Shown piece after piece: positions 47,928-56,361 of a stretch of DNA of 64,000 nucleotides. This DNA comes from Deltaproteobacteria bacterium UBA5205. GTDB taxonomy: Bacteria; Desulfobacterota; Syntrophorhabdia; Syntrophorhabdales; Syntrophorhabdaceae. A model generated the notes under the pieces. The model saw nothing but the letters and a program-made list of their open reading frames with translations. It had not been told where the DNA came from and did no database searches. The position numbers were made by a program, and so were the translations under genes. Where the stretch lies: contig DHVP01000037.1 of NCBI GenBank assembly GCA_002412715.1, positions 1 through 64,000 of the forward strand, read 5' to 3'. Numbering within the stretch: the stretch's first letter is position 1; each line of letters starts with the position of its first letter.

Positions 47928-49439
47928 TTAAGTTTTTTTTCTGGCGAACACTTCCACCGCCGAGCGGCCTTCCAGGGGGCATTTGTTTTCGCAGATGCCG
48001 CATCCGTTGCAGAGGTCATCCACGATGTAGGGTCTTTTCAGCGTGACCTTTTTGCCCTGATAGTCGATGTCGTTGACGGTTTCGAACCGGATTGCCTTGT
48101 CAGGGATGGGGCAGTGTTCTTCGCAGACAATGCAATTGAGTTTTTTTGCATAAGGCAGGCAGATGTTCTTGTCTATGGCGGCCGTTCCGATGACCTGCTT
48201 TTTCTTTTCTTCGACGGGAAGCCTGGGTATAGCGCCGGTGGGACAGACCTGACCGCAGAGCGTACAGTTATATTCGCAATAGCCCAGCCTGGGGATGACG
48301 ACGGGCATGAACATGCCCGTAATGCCCGCCCGTGCAAGGTCCGGATAGAGGGCGCTGCGAAGGCAGACCTTCATACACTCCCCGCAACGCACGCATTTCT
48401 TCAGGAAATCCCCTTCGTTTGCCACTCCCGGCGGGCGAAGGAGGCGATGGTCCCTTTCGGGATTCCGGAAGGCGAATGTCTTTGAGAGGAAGAAACCCGC
48501 CACGACGCTCCCGAGAAGTATCCTTTTCGACATAACGGGCTGTTCCTGCGGCCGCGTCGCCGGTAAAAGGCCCTTTTTCCCTTTGAATGGAAATCCTACC
48601 CTTTCAAGGCGGCACTTTGCCCGGCACTGCATACAGCGGATGCAGCCCTCAGTCTGAAGTACTTCCTCATCAAAGGCCGTCGCGCAATGTTGACGGCACT
48701 CGCCGCAATCCTTGCAGATCCTCCCCGGGACCCTCCGGAAGAGCGAAAAACGCCCGAGAAGGCCGAGGAGCGTGCCCAGAGGACAGAGGTTCCTGCACCA
48801 GTTCCTCTTTTCAAACCTTTCAAGGACGAAAACGAAAAGGAAGATGGCCAGGGATAGAAAGGCCAGCGGATAGAAGGTTTCCCGAAAAGGCAGGATATAG
48901 TCACGCAGGAAATCATAGATAAACGCCACGTGGTCCCGCCCTTCCCCCGCCAGACCATACAAGCCCGACCACCCGGCCCGGGTGCTGTGACCCAGAAGCG
49001 GGTAAAAGAAGAAAGTGAGCGCCCTGATGAGAATGGCGATGGGGTCGAATATGCCTGACACGTTTACGGAGAAGATGGCCATGACGAGCAGCGTAAAGAG
49101 GAGATAATATTTGAAGGAGCCTCTCAAAAAACGGATCGGGGCCGTCTTCGGTATCCACCCTGTCACGAGGTCGATCAAGGTCCCCAGGGGGCATATCCAG
49201 CCGCAGAAGAACCTTCCCAGGACCAGCGTGAAAACAGTCATAAGAAGAGCTGGCAGGAGGAGCAGGGTAAAACCCTTTACCGCGAAAACATAACTTGCCA
49301 GAACGAGAGGGTTGGCCCTGAAGAAACTATTGACGGCCACGGTGATCTCATCCTTCCCTCTGTAATCGGTGATGACGAACAGGAAGAGAAAGAGAGCGAG
49401 AAAGAACAACTGGGAGATGCGGGCAGACGTAATTCTCAT
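47928..49439 (-). CDS. Membrane polyferredoxin, NapH/MauN-like 4Fe-4S protein
   Basis: An inner-membrane electron-transfer protein of 503 residues. Five or six helices lie in the first ~230 residues (SQLFFLALFLFLFVI and others), with CGWICPLG and CRNLCPLG motifs typical of NapH/YccM/NosR-type proteins. The second half is soluble and carries several clusters: CKDCGECRQHC, CIRCMQCRAKC, CVRCGECMKVC, CTLCGQVCPTG, CIVCEEHCP and CNGCGICENKCP. A DUF362 protein gene lies upstream on the same strand after 283 bp, a frequent pairing. The donor and acceptor are unknown. Confidence 0.9.
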   Translation of the reverse strand: MRITSARISQLFFLALFLFLFVITDYRGKDEITVAVNSFFRANPLVLASYVFAVKGFTLLLLPALLMTVFTLVLGRFFCGWICPLGTLIDLVTGWIPKTAPIRFLRGSFKYYLLFTLLVMAIFSVNVSGIFDPIAILIRALTFFFYPLLGHSTRAGWSGLYGLAGEGRDHVAFIYDFLRDYILPFRETFYPLAFLSLAIFLFVFVLERFEKRNWCRNLCPLGTLLGLLGRFSLFRRVPGRICKDCGECRQHCATAFDEEVLQTEGCIRCMQCRAKCRLERVGFPFKGKKGLLPATRPQEQPVMSKRILLGSVVAGFFLSKTFAFRNPERDHRLLRPPGVANEGDFLKKCVRCGECMKVCLRSALYPDLARAGITGMFMPVVIPRLGYCEYNCTLCGQVCPTGAIPRLPVEEKKKQVIGTAAIDKNICLPYAKKLNCIVCEEHCPIPDKAIRFETVNDIDYQGKKVTLKRPYIVDDLCNGCGICENKCPLEGRSAVEVFARKKT

Positions 49440-49722
49440 AGCCCGGTTTCCATCAAAGCATGATAACCGATGACCCGATTACCATAGTAAGATATATCGA
49501 TTGCAAAATGCCCAGACCAATGTATCATATGCAATATCCACATAAAAAAATACAACCGATTCAATGATTCAAAGGCCGACAATTATGTTATCAAATAGTC
49601 GGTCACGCTTTGTTGTGGTAATTATTGCTCTATGAAAAGACCTTTCACGTTTCGAGCCTCTTCTGAACTTCATACTCTGTCTGTCCCGCTTTTGCCCGAG
49701 ACTGTAAACCTTAAACCGCCTT

Positions 49723-50604
49723 TCAGACCTTTACCACCTTTATCTTATTGAGGTTCATCTCCCCCATGCCTCGCTTGTACGCGGTGACCGTAGTGGAGAC
49801 GTCCTCCGGCTTCATCCCGAAAAGGGTTGTTGTGTATGCGTCTATGGCGACGATGTCCCGGGATGCGATTACCGTGTTGAGCACCTTCACGTCCTTAAGG
49901 TTTCCGCCCTGCGGGCCATGGGCCGTGAGGATCCGCGTGGCATCGACAATGACAAGATGGCTCTTGACCACACTGCTGATATCACACAGGGCGTCCTCAA
50001 TACTGCGGTGGATATATCCCCGGTTGTCACCCATGATGCCCATCATGTTCTTGAGACCCATCGTGAGTCCCGTCAACCCGTGATGTTTGGCGATGGGGAC
50101 ATTGATGAAGACATCGGCTGCGAGGGCATCGTTGTAGAGGGACCATTCCTTGAGAAAACGCCCGTTGATGGCGGTCTTTTTGAAACGGTCATTCTCGACG
50201 AGCCTGACGTCGACGTTTTTCATGCCTTTCAATATCGCCTGGATGCCGCTGTTCTCGTAACAGCGGCGCGGGTCATTGCAGGTATTGTCAAAGACTTTGA
50301 CCTTCCTGGCCCCAGCGGCAAGAACCTCTTCGACGATGGTTTTCACGACAACGGGATGGGTATTTGCCGCATATTCCGGTTTTCTGTCCCAACCCATGTT
50401 CGGCTTGACTACTACGGTGTTGCCCGGTTTCACGAATATTTTCATCCCGCCCATGGCGCCTATCACCTTCCGGGTGATGGCGGCGTAATCGATCCCTTCG
50501 GCAACGGCGACCGTCGGGCCCTGGGTCTGGGCAAAGACGCGGGCAGGCAACTGACTCGCGACGAGGGATGATAACGTAACCTTCAGAAAATCTCTGCGTC
50601 TCAC
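49723..50604 (-). CDS. Tat-exported DUF362 domain protein
   Basis: A 293-residue protein with a twin-arginine signal, MRRRDFLKVTLSSLVASQLPA, ending near VFA-Q, so it is exported folded, probably with a cofactor. The DUF362 core is visible: VVKPNMGWDRKPEYAANTHP, VKVFDNTCND, NVPIAKHHGLTGLTMGLKNM and RILTAHGPQGG. The function of DUF362 is unsettled; members often lie with polyferredoxins, as here. The downstream 283-bp gap to the polyferredoxin gene is AT-rich with no gene seen. It lies 9 bp after sufB, so it may be expressed with the sufCB genes. Confidence 0.86.
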   Translation of the reverse strand: MRRRDFLKVTLSSLVASQLPARVFAQTQGPTVAVAEGIDYAAITRKVIGAMGGMKIFVKPGNTVVVKPNMGWDRKPEYAANTHPVVVKTIVEEVLAAGARKVKVFDNTCNDPRRCYENSGIQAILKGMKNVDVRLVENDRFKKTAINGRFLKEWSLYNDALAADVFINVPIAKHHGLTGLTMGLKNMMGIMGDNRGYIHRSIEDALCDISSVVKSHLVIVDATRILTAHGPQGGNLKDVKVLNTVIASRDIVAIDAYTTTLFGMKPEDVSTTVTAYKRGMGEMNLNKIKVVKV

Positions 50605-50613
50605 GGTTTCTCC

Positions 50614-51840
50614 TTACATGGTATCCCTGTTGCTCGTATCGATGGTACGGTCTATCTCCTCCTTCAAAGGGCCGGGAAGTCCCTTTATATCCACGCTGAG
50701 AAAGCCGCGGACGATGGTCGAGGTCGCCTGTTCCTGGCTTATACCCCTCGACATAAGGTAGTTGATCTCTTCCTCTGCCAGTTTTCCAACGGCGGCCTCG
50801 TGGGACATATCGACCCCTTCGACATGCCCTTCGAGCTGCGGAATGGAATCGATGATCCCGCCGCCGAGCAGGAGCCCCTTGCATTCCAGGTGGGCTTTGA
50901 TATCAGGGGCCTCGCCGATCAGGTGGCCCCGGTTAATGATATGTGCGCCGTTGCTGATGGACCGCTGCACGATCTCCGCGCGGCAGCCCCTGTTCTTCAG
51001 AAATATCCTTCCGCCGATGTCGAGATACGACCCGGGGGTCCCCACGATGACGCTGTAGAACATTGCCGCGGCATCGTTCCCCACGAGATGCGTCGTGGGG
51101 TACATCTGAATGGACCGGACGGGTTTCATACAGATGTAATTATTGATGAAAAGACCGCCTTCTTCCACGCGCGCGACGGAACGGGGACGTACGGTCATTT
51201 CTTCGGCCCAGTTATGGATCATGGTGAAGCTGAGTTTGGCGCCCTTCTTCACGAAAAATTCCGAAATACCGACGTGTACGCCGCGCTTCATATGAGGGGA
51301 CGTGGCACATCCGGTGATTATGTGGAGTTCCGACCCTTCCTCGGCGATGATGAGGTTATGGACGTTTTGCTGAAGGTTCTCCTTGTCGAGGTAGAGACAC
51401 GCCTGAATCGGATAGATGCTCTTGCTTCCGGGCAGGGCCCTGATAACGTATCCGTCGTGGAGCTCGAGGAATGCTGAAGCGGTATATTTGTCCTGGTCCA
51501 CAGGGACGAGCTGCCAGAAATACTCTTTGACCCAGTCGTGCTTTTTCAATGCCTCTGTCACCGGCATGACCTCGATGCCTTCCTCGTCGCTATGGCAATG
51601 GATGACGGTGGTGTCCTTCTGAAAATATGTTCCACCCCTTCCTTTGTCGGTCACATCGAGTCCCGACATGATGAGGCGCTTTTGTTCGTCTTCGGGAAGG
51701 GCGCAGATCTCTTCTTCGGCGAGGTATTTGTGGGGAACAAAAGTCCTGTCAAAAGAGTCAAGGTCAACATCGTCGCCGAAGGTCGCTTTCTTGTCGAGGG
51801 CCCGGCGGGCCTTTTCTTCAAGCTCCGTTACAGTGTACAT
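50614..51840 (-). CDS. sufB: SufB-family Fe-S cluster scaffold protein
   Basis: Scaffold of the SUF-type iron-sulfur assembly machine, 408 residues. The SufB/SufD beta-helix core is visible: SELHIITGCATSPHMKRGVHVG, SFTMIHNWAEEMTVRPRS and SHEAAVGKLAEEEINYLMSRG, the C-terminal signature. No SufD, SufS, SufE or SufU gene is nearby, so it forms a two-gene pair with sufC. I set the start at ATG 51840, preceded by GAGGAG; it overlaps the sufC stop by 13 bp. An upstream extension from 51906 would lie inside sufC. Confidence 0.93.
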   Translation of the reverse strand: MYTVTELEEKARRALDKKATFGDDVDLDSFDRTFVPHKYLAEEEICALPEDEQKRLIMSGLDVTDKGRGGTYFQKDTTVIHCHSDEEGIEVMPVTEALKKHDWVKEYFWQLVPVDQDKYTASAFLELHDGYVIRALPGSKSIYPIQACLYLDKENLQQNVHNLIIAEEGSELHIITGCATSPHMKRGVHVGISEFFVKKGAKLSFTMIHNWAEEMTVRPRSVARVEEGGLFINNYICMKPVRSIQMYPTTHLVGNDAAAMFYSVIVGTPGSYLDIGGRIFLKNRGCRAEIVQRSISNGAHIINRGHLIGEAPDIKAHLECKGLLLGGGIIDSIPQLEGHVEGVDMSHEAAVGKLAEEEINYLMSRGISQEQATSTIVRGFLSVDIKGLPGPLKEEIDRTIDTSNRDTM

Positions 51841-52586
51841 TTCACACACTCCTCGTAACCCAGCTGACCTATGCATTGAAAGATCTCCCGGGGATTGCCT
51901 GCGCATGCGAGTACACCGTTAAAGAGCACCTGACCCTTGTCGGCCGGTACGTAATCAAGGATATACCCGGTGTGGGTGATGATGAGCCCCATCTTGGTCC
52001 TCTCCTTCCATTTCCGGGCGACGGGTTTTGTGTTCCCCGCCCTGGGGGATTCCTTTTCAAGTATCTGGGCTATCGTCGTGCCGATAAGGGCCATATTCTC
52101 AATGTCTACCCCGGATTCAGGCTCGTCGAAGAGCATGAGATCGGGGTTCTGGGCCTTGAGCTGGAGCAGTTCGGAGCGTTTGATCTCGCCCCCGGAAAAA
52201 CCGGCATTGATATCCCTGTCGAGGAAATCCTCGAAGTTGAGAGACCGCGCCATTTCCCCTGCGTCAATCGTTCTCTTTGCGCAGATATCAAGCACCTGCC
52301 TCGTCTTCAGGCCGTTTATCGTGGGCGGACGCTGGTAGGACATGCCTATGCCGAGGGCTGCGCGTTCATTGATGGGGGCATGGGTGATGTCCGTCCCCCC
52401 GAAGGTGATCTTTCCTTTCTTGACAACATACTGGGGGTAACCCATGATCGTCATGAGAAGGGACGTTTTACCGGACCCGTTGGGACCGAAGAGTATATGA
52501 GTCTCCCCCGGCCTGATCTGGAGATCGATGTCTTTGAGAAGGGTCCTGCCTGCCAGTTCTACCTGGAGATCTTCGATGATCAACAT
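51828..52586 (-). CDS. sufC: Fe-S assembly ATPase SufC
   Basis: ABC-type ATPase that drives SufB, 252 residues. Walker A LFGPNGSGKTSLLM (about 32-45), signature FSGGEIKRSELLQL (about 130), Walker B LMLFDEPESGVD (about 150) and the H-loop IITHTGYI (about 200). A short insertion with KPVARKWKERTKMG precedes the H-loop. The C-terminus ends CIGQLGYEECVKC, with extra cysteines not usual in SufC. It precedes sufB in one transcript. The order sufC-sufB without sufD or sufS is as in the minimal SUF-like (SmsCB) systems of many anaerobes. Confidence 0.94.
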   Translation of the reverse strand: MLIIEDLQVELAGRTLLKDIDLQIRPGETHILFGPNGSGKTSLLMTIMGYPQYVVKKGKITFGGTDITHAPINERAALGIGMSYQRPPTINGLKTRQVLDICAKRTIDAGEMARSLNFEDFLDRDINAGFSGGEIKRSELLQLKAQNPDLMLFDEPESGVDIENMALIGTTIAQILEKESPRAGNTKPVARKWKERTKMGLIITHTGYILDYVPADKGQVLFNGVLACAGNPREIFQCIGQLGYEECVKCTL

Positions 52587-52622
52587 GGCCGTCTCCTTTT
52601 TAAAAGCTCTAAAATCTTACTC

Positions 52623-52650
52623 AATCTAATTATTCTATTCTGTTTGTCAA
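52623..52650 (-). promoter_or_regulatory. Likely promoter of sufCB
   Basis: Minus strand TTGACA (52645-52650), a 16-bp spacer, then TAGATT (52623-52628), about 37 bp upstream of the sufC start. The -35 is perfect and the -10 weak, as at many regulated Fe-S promoters. No clear IscR-type palindrome was identified. Confidence 0.5.
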
Positions 52651-52741
52651 TGGTCGAGGCCCCCATACTTCTCCTGTGAACATAATTCAAGGAATGGACA
52701 GGCGGGATGTGATGCGTTTTATCTGCGTCCTCGGTGTCTCC

Positions 52742-52798
52742 TTATCTTATCCCGCATTTACGGACCCTGAAGAGTCGAAAAGCTTTCCGATAAGATAA
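52742..52798. repeat. 10-bp inverted repeat upstream of sufC
   Basis: TTATCTTATC (52742-52751) and GATAAGATAA (52789-52798) are perfect reverse complements 37 bp apart, between the DUF763 stop and the sufC promoter. The AT-rich arms make it a possible operator rather than a strong terminator. Confidence 0.5.
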
Positions 52799-52820
52799 AG
52801 ACAGTTTCGCGTTTCGCTTC

Positions 52821-53882
52821 TCAGATTTTTGCCATTCTCCTGAAGGCGTCCATCTTGTCGCGGTCGCCCATTTTTGCCTTGTCTATGCAGGTTTTGAGGA
52901 AATCGATGGAATGTTCGTAGGTCGGCCTGTCGACGGGGAAGGGGTATCCGTCCTTTCCGCCGTGGGCGAAGCTGAAGCGGGCGGGATCCTTAAAACTCGG
53001 CGGCGCGTTGTAGACCAGTTCCGACACAAGGGCGAGGGCGCCCATCGTCCTTGGACCGACGCCGCGTATTTCGATGAGGTCTCTGAAAGATTGAGGATGT
53101 GCCTCATGGATTGCTTTAAAGGCCTTTACGAGGCGCCCCGTGTTGACATCACCGGCCGATATGTAGTGGCGCTTCGGCATGGCCAGGGCGACGTCGTGCC
53201 ATGTCTCGGTCATCTTGTCGGGGTCTTCCGCAGCAAAATCAACGATCGCGTTTCTTGCTTCCCGGCTCTGACCGGCAACGAAATTAAGGACTTCCTGCGT
53301 GCGGTCGCAGGTGATGCCCGTGTGAGGATCTGACATGATATCGAGATTGTCACGCCAGAGCCATTGGTAGCGCCGGGCATCTTTCTTTTCACCCGACATT
53401 CCCTGCTGGATGATGGCCCAGGAGCCGTCGGGCGTGAAGATGAATGTGTGGTGATAGAGGCTGTAGCCGTCCTGAACGGCGGTGTTGTCTATTTTGGCGC
53501 AAAGCCTGCTCATTGTTATCATATCGGAGACGTCGATGCCCCATCTTTCACCGTAATGCCGGATATCATCAGGCGTTTTGATGGCGCGTTTTGCCTTGCC
53601 CCCGCATACGGCCAGCGGCACGTCATCGCCAAGCGTGGTCAGGCCTTCCTTCAGAGCACCGCAAAGTGTCGTTGTCAGGCCGCTCGAATGCCAGTCAAAA
53701 CCGACGACGCACCCCAATGCCTGGAACCAAAGGGGGTCGGCAAGCCGGGTAAGAAGCTCTCGGGTCCCATACTCCATGACGATGATCTCGGTGAGAGCAC
53801 CGCAAAGGCGCTTCATTTTGTCAAAAAGCCACGCAGGTGCCCTTCCGGTGTGCAGCGGTAACGACGTAACGGAACGTTTCAT
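52821..53882 (-). CDS. DUF763 domain-containing protein
   Basis: A 353-residue member of DUF763, a family shared by archaea and some bacteria. Characteristic blocks: LPLHTGRAPAWLFDKMKRL, DPLWFQALGCVVGFDWHSSGLTTT, KAKRAIKTPDDI and DNTAVQDGYSLYHHTFIF. Near residues 260-290 there is a helix-hairpin-helix-like stretch, LIEIRGVGPRTMGALALV, suggesting nucleic-acid binding. The function is not established. It overlaps the upstream nucleotidyltransferase gene by 4 bp (ATGA), which fits a nucleic-acid role. Confidence 0.88.
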   Translation of the reverse strand: MKRSVTSLPLHTGRAPAWLFDKMKRLCGALTEIIVMEYGTRELLTRLADPLWFQALGCVVGFDWHSSGLTTTLCGALKEGLTTLGDDVPLAVCGGKAKRAIKTPDDIRHYGERWGIDVSDMITMSRLCAKIDNTAVQDGYSLYHHTFIFTPDGSWAIIQQGMSGEKKDARRYQWLWRDNLDIMSDPHTGITCDRTQEVLNFVAGQSREARNAIVDFAAEDPDKMTETWHDVALAMPKRHYISAGDVNTGRLVKAFKAIHEAHPQSFRDLIEIRGVGPRTMGALALVSELVYNAPPSFKDPARFSFAHGGKDGYPFPVDRPTYEHSIDFLKTCIDKAKMGDRDKMDAFRRMAKI

Positions 53883-55240
53883 TTCTTCTTCAAAAATCCC
53901 CTGGCAAACTTCAGTGCTTCATCACGGTTTGTTATTTCGCCTGCTATCTGTTTGTCACGAACGGTGTCAAGGCACCTGCCGAGAAGCGGTCCCTCTTTAA
54001 AGCCGGCCGCGAGAAGATCGTTGCCCGACAGAAGGCGGGGGAGCGGTTCTTCTTTCGATTCATGCCAGGCCGCCATGATGGCGCCGCAATTTTGAATGAC
54101 CTGCCGCGTCGAAGGATTTTCCTCTCCTCCGGAGCTGCCGTACATGTCGCACAGAGTGAGTGCAATGAGCTGCGGTGTGAGATCACCCATTTTGTAGATG
54201 AGTCTTCTGACGGCCTTTTCCGTAGCGTCAGAAGAACTGATGAGGAAGATGCGCATGTGATTTTCTATGAGGGTGGTTATCCGTTTCATTTCCTGTGTGC
54301 TGAAACGGAGCCTTTCCATGATGATGGCGGCTATTTCCTTCGACAGTCGTTCGTGATGGAAAAAATGGACGAGTCCTTTATCGTAATCGTAAGAATAGGT
54401 ATGGGCCTTTCCCAGGTCGTGAAACAGGAGGGCATAACCCACGTCCTTGACCGACAGCGGATCGGGTAGATAGCGTGCGGCGCGGGTGTGCAGAAAAGAA
54501 AACCCCAGCATGGTGTGACCGAAGGTCTCCAGGGAGAATCTCTTTTCCACATCCATTTCGCGAAGGGCCGCAAGTTCCGGAAAAAGCTCGAAGGTAAGCC
54601 CCGTTTTCGTGAGGATGTCCATGCCTCGATCGACGCCGTCTGAAAGCATGATGAGGTCCAGTTCGTACTTGACCCTTTCCGGCGCCGTTATTTTGATGAG
54701 GGCCCTCGATGATGTCATGGCCTCGATCAGCTCCGGATCGAGGACAAAGTCCTCAAGAGCGGTGAAATGCCGGACTGCCTTGAGCATTCGCAGTGGGTCG
54801 CTTGCGATGGTGTCCCGCTGGGGATACCGGATGAGCCGTCGTTCGATGTCCTCGAGGCCGCCAAGGGGATCGATGATTGAGCCCCGCCGTACATCAAAAG
54901 CGATGGCGTTCATTGTAAAATCCCTTCTGACGAGGTCTTTTTGGATGGTCCCTTCCAGGATGGTGACGTCAAGGACCGTTTTTTCCGTGACGATCCGGTG
55001 TGTCTGGATGGGTTTTTTACCGAGAAGGAATGACCGCCTGCCGAGAAACTGCTCAAGACGCCTCAAGTCATCGGCATCGGACAGGGCAAGATCGTAATCC
55101 CGCGGTTGTCTGCCAAGGGTGAGTTCCCGTATCGCCCCTCCCACGAGAAAAACCTCTCCCGTGAAGGGAAAAACAGCCAGTTTGCTTAAGATGTCGCCGC
55201 CGCTGATTAACCGGGCGAGGGCCTGATGAGAAATCCCCAA
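53879..55240 (-). CDS. cca: CCA tRNA nucleotidyltransferase / poly(A) polymerase family with HD domain
   Basis: Adds or repairs the tRNA 3' CCA, 453 residues. The class II nucleotidyltransferase motif is LVGGAIRELTLGRQPRDYDLAL (about 32-53) with acidic residues in DYDLALSD; RRDFTMNAIAFDV and DPLRMLKAVRHF follow. An HD phosphohydrolase domain is at about 250-340 with LLFHDLGKAHTY. Whether it adds CCA, only A, or only CC cannot be decided here; in some bacteria the work is split between paralogues. It is coupled to DUF763 downstream and starts 3 bp after the PhoU-like gene. Confidence 0.9.
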   Translation of the reverse strand: MGISHQALARLISGGDILSKLAVFPFTGEVFLVGGAIRELTLGRQPRDYDLALSDADDLRRLEQFLGRRSFLLGKKPIQTHRIVTEKTVLDVTILEGTIQKDLVRRDFTMNAIAFDVRRGSIIDPLGGLEDIERRLIRYPQRDTIASDPLRMLKAVRHFTALEDFVLDPELIEAMTSSRALIKITAPERVKYELDLIMLSDGVDRGMDILTKTGLTFELFPELAALREMDVEKRFSLETFGHTMLGFSFLHTRAARYLPDPLSVKDVGYALLFHDLGKAHTYSYDYDKGLVHFFHHERLSKEIAAIIMERLRFSTQEMKRITTLIENHMRIFLISSSDATEKAVRRLIYKMGDLTPQLIALTLCDMYGSSGGEENPSTRQVIQNCGAIMAAWHESKEEPLPRLLSGNDLLAAGFKEGPLLGRCLDTVRDKQIAGEITNRDEALKFARGFLKKK

Positions 55241-55243
55241 CCA

Positions 55244-55828
55244 CTAAACCTTGTCGGTAAAATCGACGAGCCCCCTGGAGATCCTCTTCAATGAATCGGT
55301 GATGTCAAGATAGAGATATGACGCCTGGGGCATACATATTCCCGTAATGAGCCGGTTCTGGTGAACGATGGCCAGCTCTTCGATAGCCTTGAACATCTTT
55401 TCCGTATGCTGTCTTATGGAATCTCTGAGGCCGGGGTTTTTCGTGATGACATAATCCTTCGTGTCGCGAAACTGTTCCTGCATGATGGTATACAGGTCAC
55501 GGATCTCTGAAAGCGCCTTTTCGCTGAAAAGGATATTGGACGCAACCTTCGCTTCCATCTTGTACATGAGGTTTTCGATGGCGAGAGCAATCGTTTGCAG
55601 CGCGGGGAGAAGCCTTACGTATTTCTTGTCAGCCTCGCTCTTCTCCTTTTCCTCGATGATCTTTTCGACGTAGGGAACGCGCGAAATGAGGAGATCTCCG
55701 AATTTCTTCTCGCACTCCTGTATAAGACCCGCCTGCTGGGCGAAAAATCCTTTTTTAAGGTCATCAAGAATGGGGGTTGCCGTTTCGAACACATCCAGGA
55801 AACGCTGCATCAATTCTTTGTCTTCCAT
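55244..55828 (-). CDS. PhoU-like helical protein of unknown function
   Basis: A 194-residue, almost wholly alpha-helical protein with two halves of similar pattern, like PhoU or the C-terminal domain of Na/Pi symporters (ILDDLKKGFFAQQAGLIQECEKKF and later EKMFKAIEELAIVHQNRL). I do not see a phosphate transporter or PhoR near it, so a phosphate role is not supported by context. It precedes the CCA enzyme gene by 3 bp and is probably co-transcribed. No membrane segment or signal peptide is seen. Confidence 0.6.
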   Translation of the reverse strand: MEDKELMQRFLDVFETATPILDDLKKGFFAQQAGLIQECEKKFGDLLISRVPYVEKIIEEKEKSEADKKYVRLLPALQTIALAIENLMYKMEAKVASNILFSEKALSEIRDLYTIMQEQFRDTKDYVITKNPGLRDSIRQHTEKMFKAIEELAIVHQNRLITGICMPQASYLYLDITDSLKRISRGLVDFTDKV

Positions 55829-55973
55829 CGTTCCTCCATTTTCCGTAGAATCTTTACCGTATTTTATAGCATAGAAGGGCCTGCCTGTCAGCTCTGAACG
55901 GCAAAAAGATACATGTGTGCCGGTGAAACGGTCGAGCGGCAGGCTCCGTTCTTATATTGGAAGCAGTGTCCGT

Positions 55974-56228
55974 CTATGTCAGGAGATATATGACGTCGTG
56001 TTCCCGGACCCTTTCTTTTACTTTGATGCCCGCGTCCGTCCCCGCGCCGGCCTTCGGGACATTCTCATGCTCGACCTGCATCGATTCGATGTCTTCCTCG
56101 AGGTCGGTCGAGTGCCCCTTTATTCTAATGCGGTCACCCACCTTGAGCTCTCCCTCGGTGATCCTGATGGCTGCCACCCCGATCTTGGCAAAATACCGGA
56201 CAACAACACCAATGGCTTTCTCTTCCAT
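55974..56228 (-). CDS. Stand-alone EF-Tu domain II-like protein
   Basis: An 84-residue beta-barrel protein: AIGVVVRYFAKIGVAAIRITEG, then LKVGDRIRIKG and a later hydrophobic strand KERVREHDVIYLL. The pattern matches domain II of translation GTPases (EF-Tu/IF-2) without any GTPase domain. Function is unknown. It is divergent from mnmG, with AAGGAGGTAT before the start. Similar tiny proteins occur in anaerobes and archaea. Confidence 0.75.
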   Translation of the reverse strand: MEEKAIGVVVRYFAKIGVAAIRITEGELKVGDRIRIKGHSTDLEEDIESMQVEHENVPKAGAGTDAGIKVKERVREHDVIYLLT

Positions 56229-56361
56229 GGATATACCTCCTTATTTCCATCCTATCATGAAGATCGAAACAATTGAACAATAATAATAAAAGGATATGGA
56301 TGAAGCGGCTGGAAAAGATGCGCGATTCCTGCTACAATATAAGGCTTTCGGACGAGCACGA

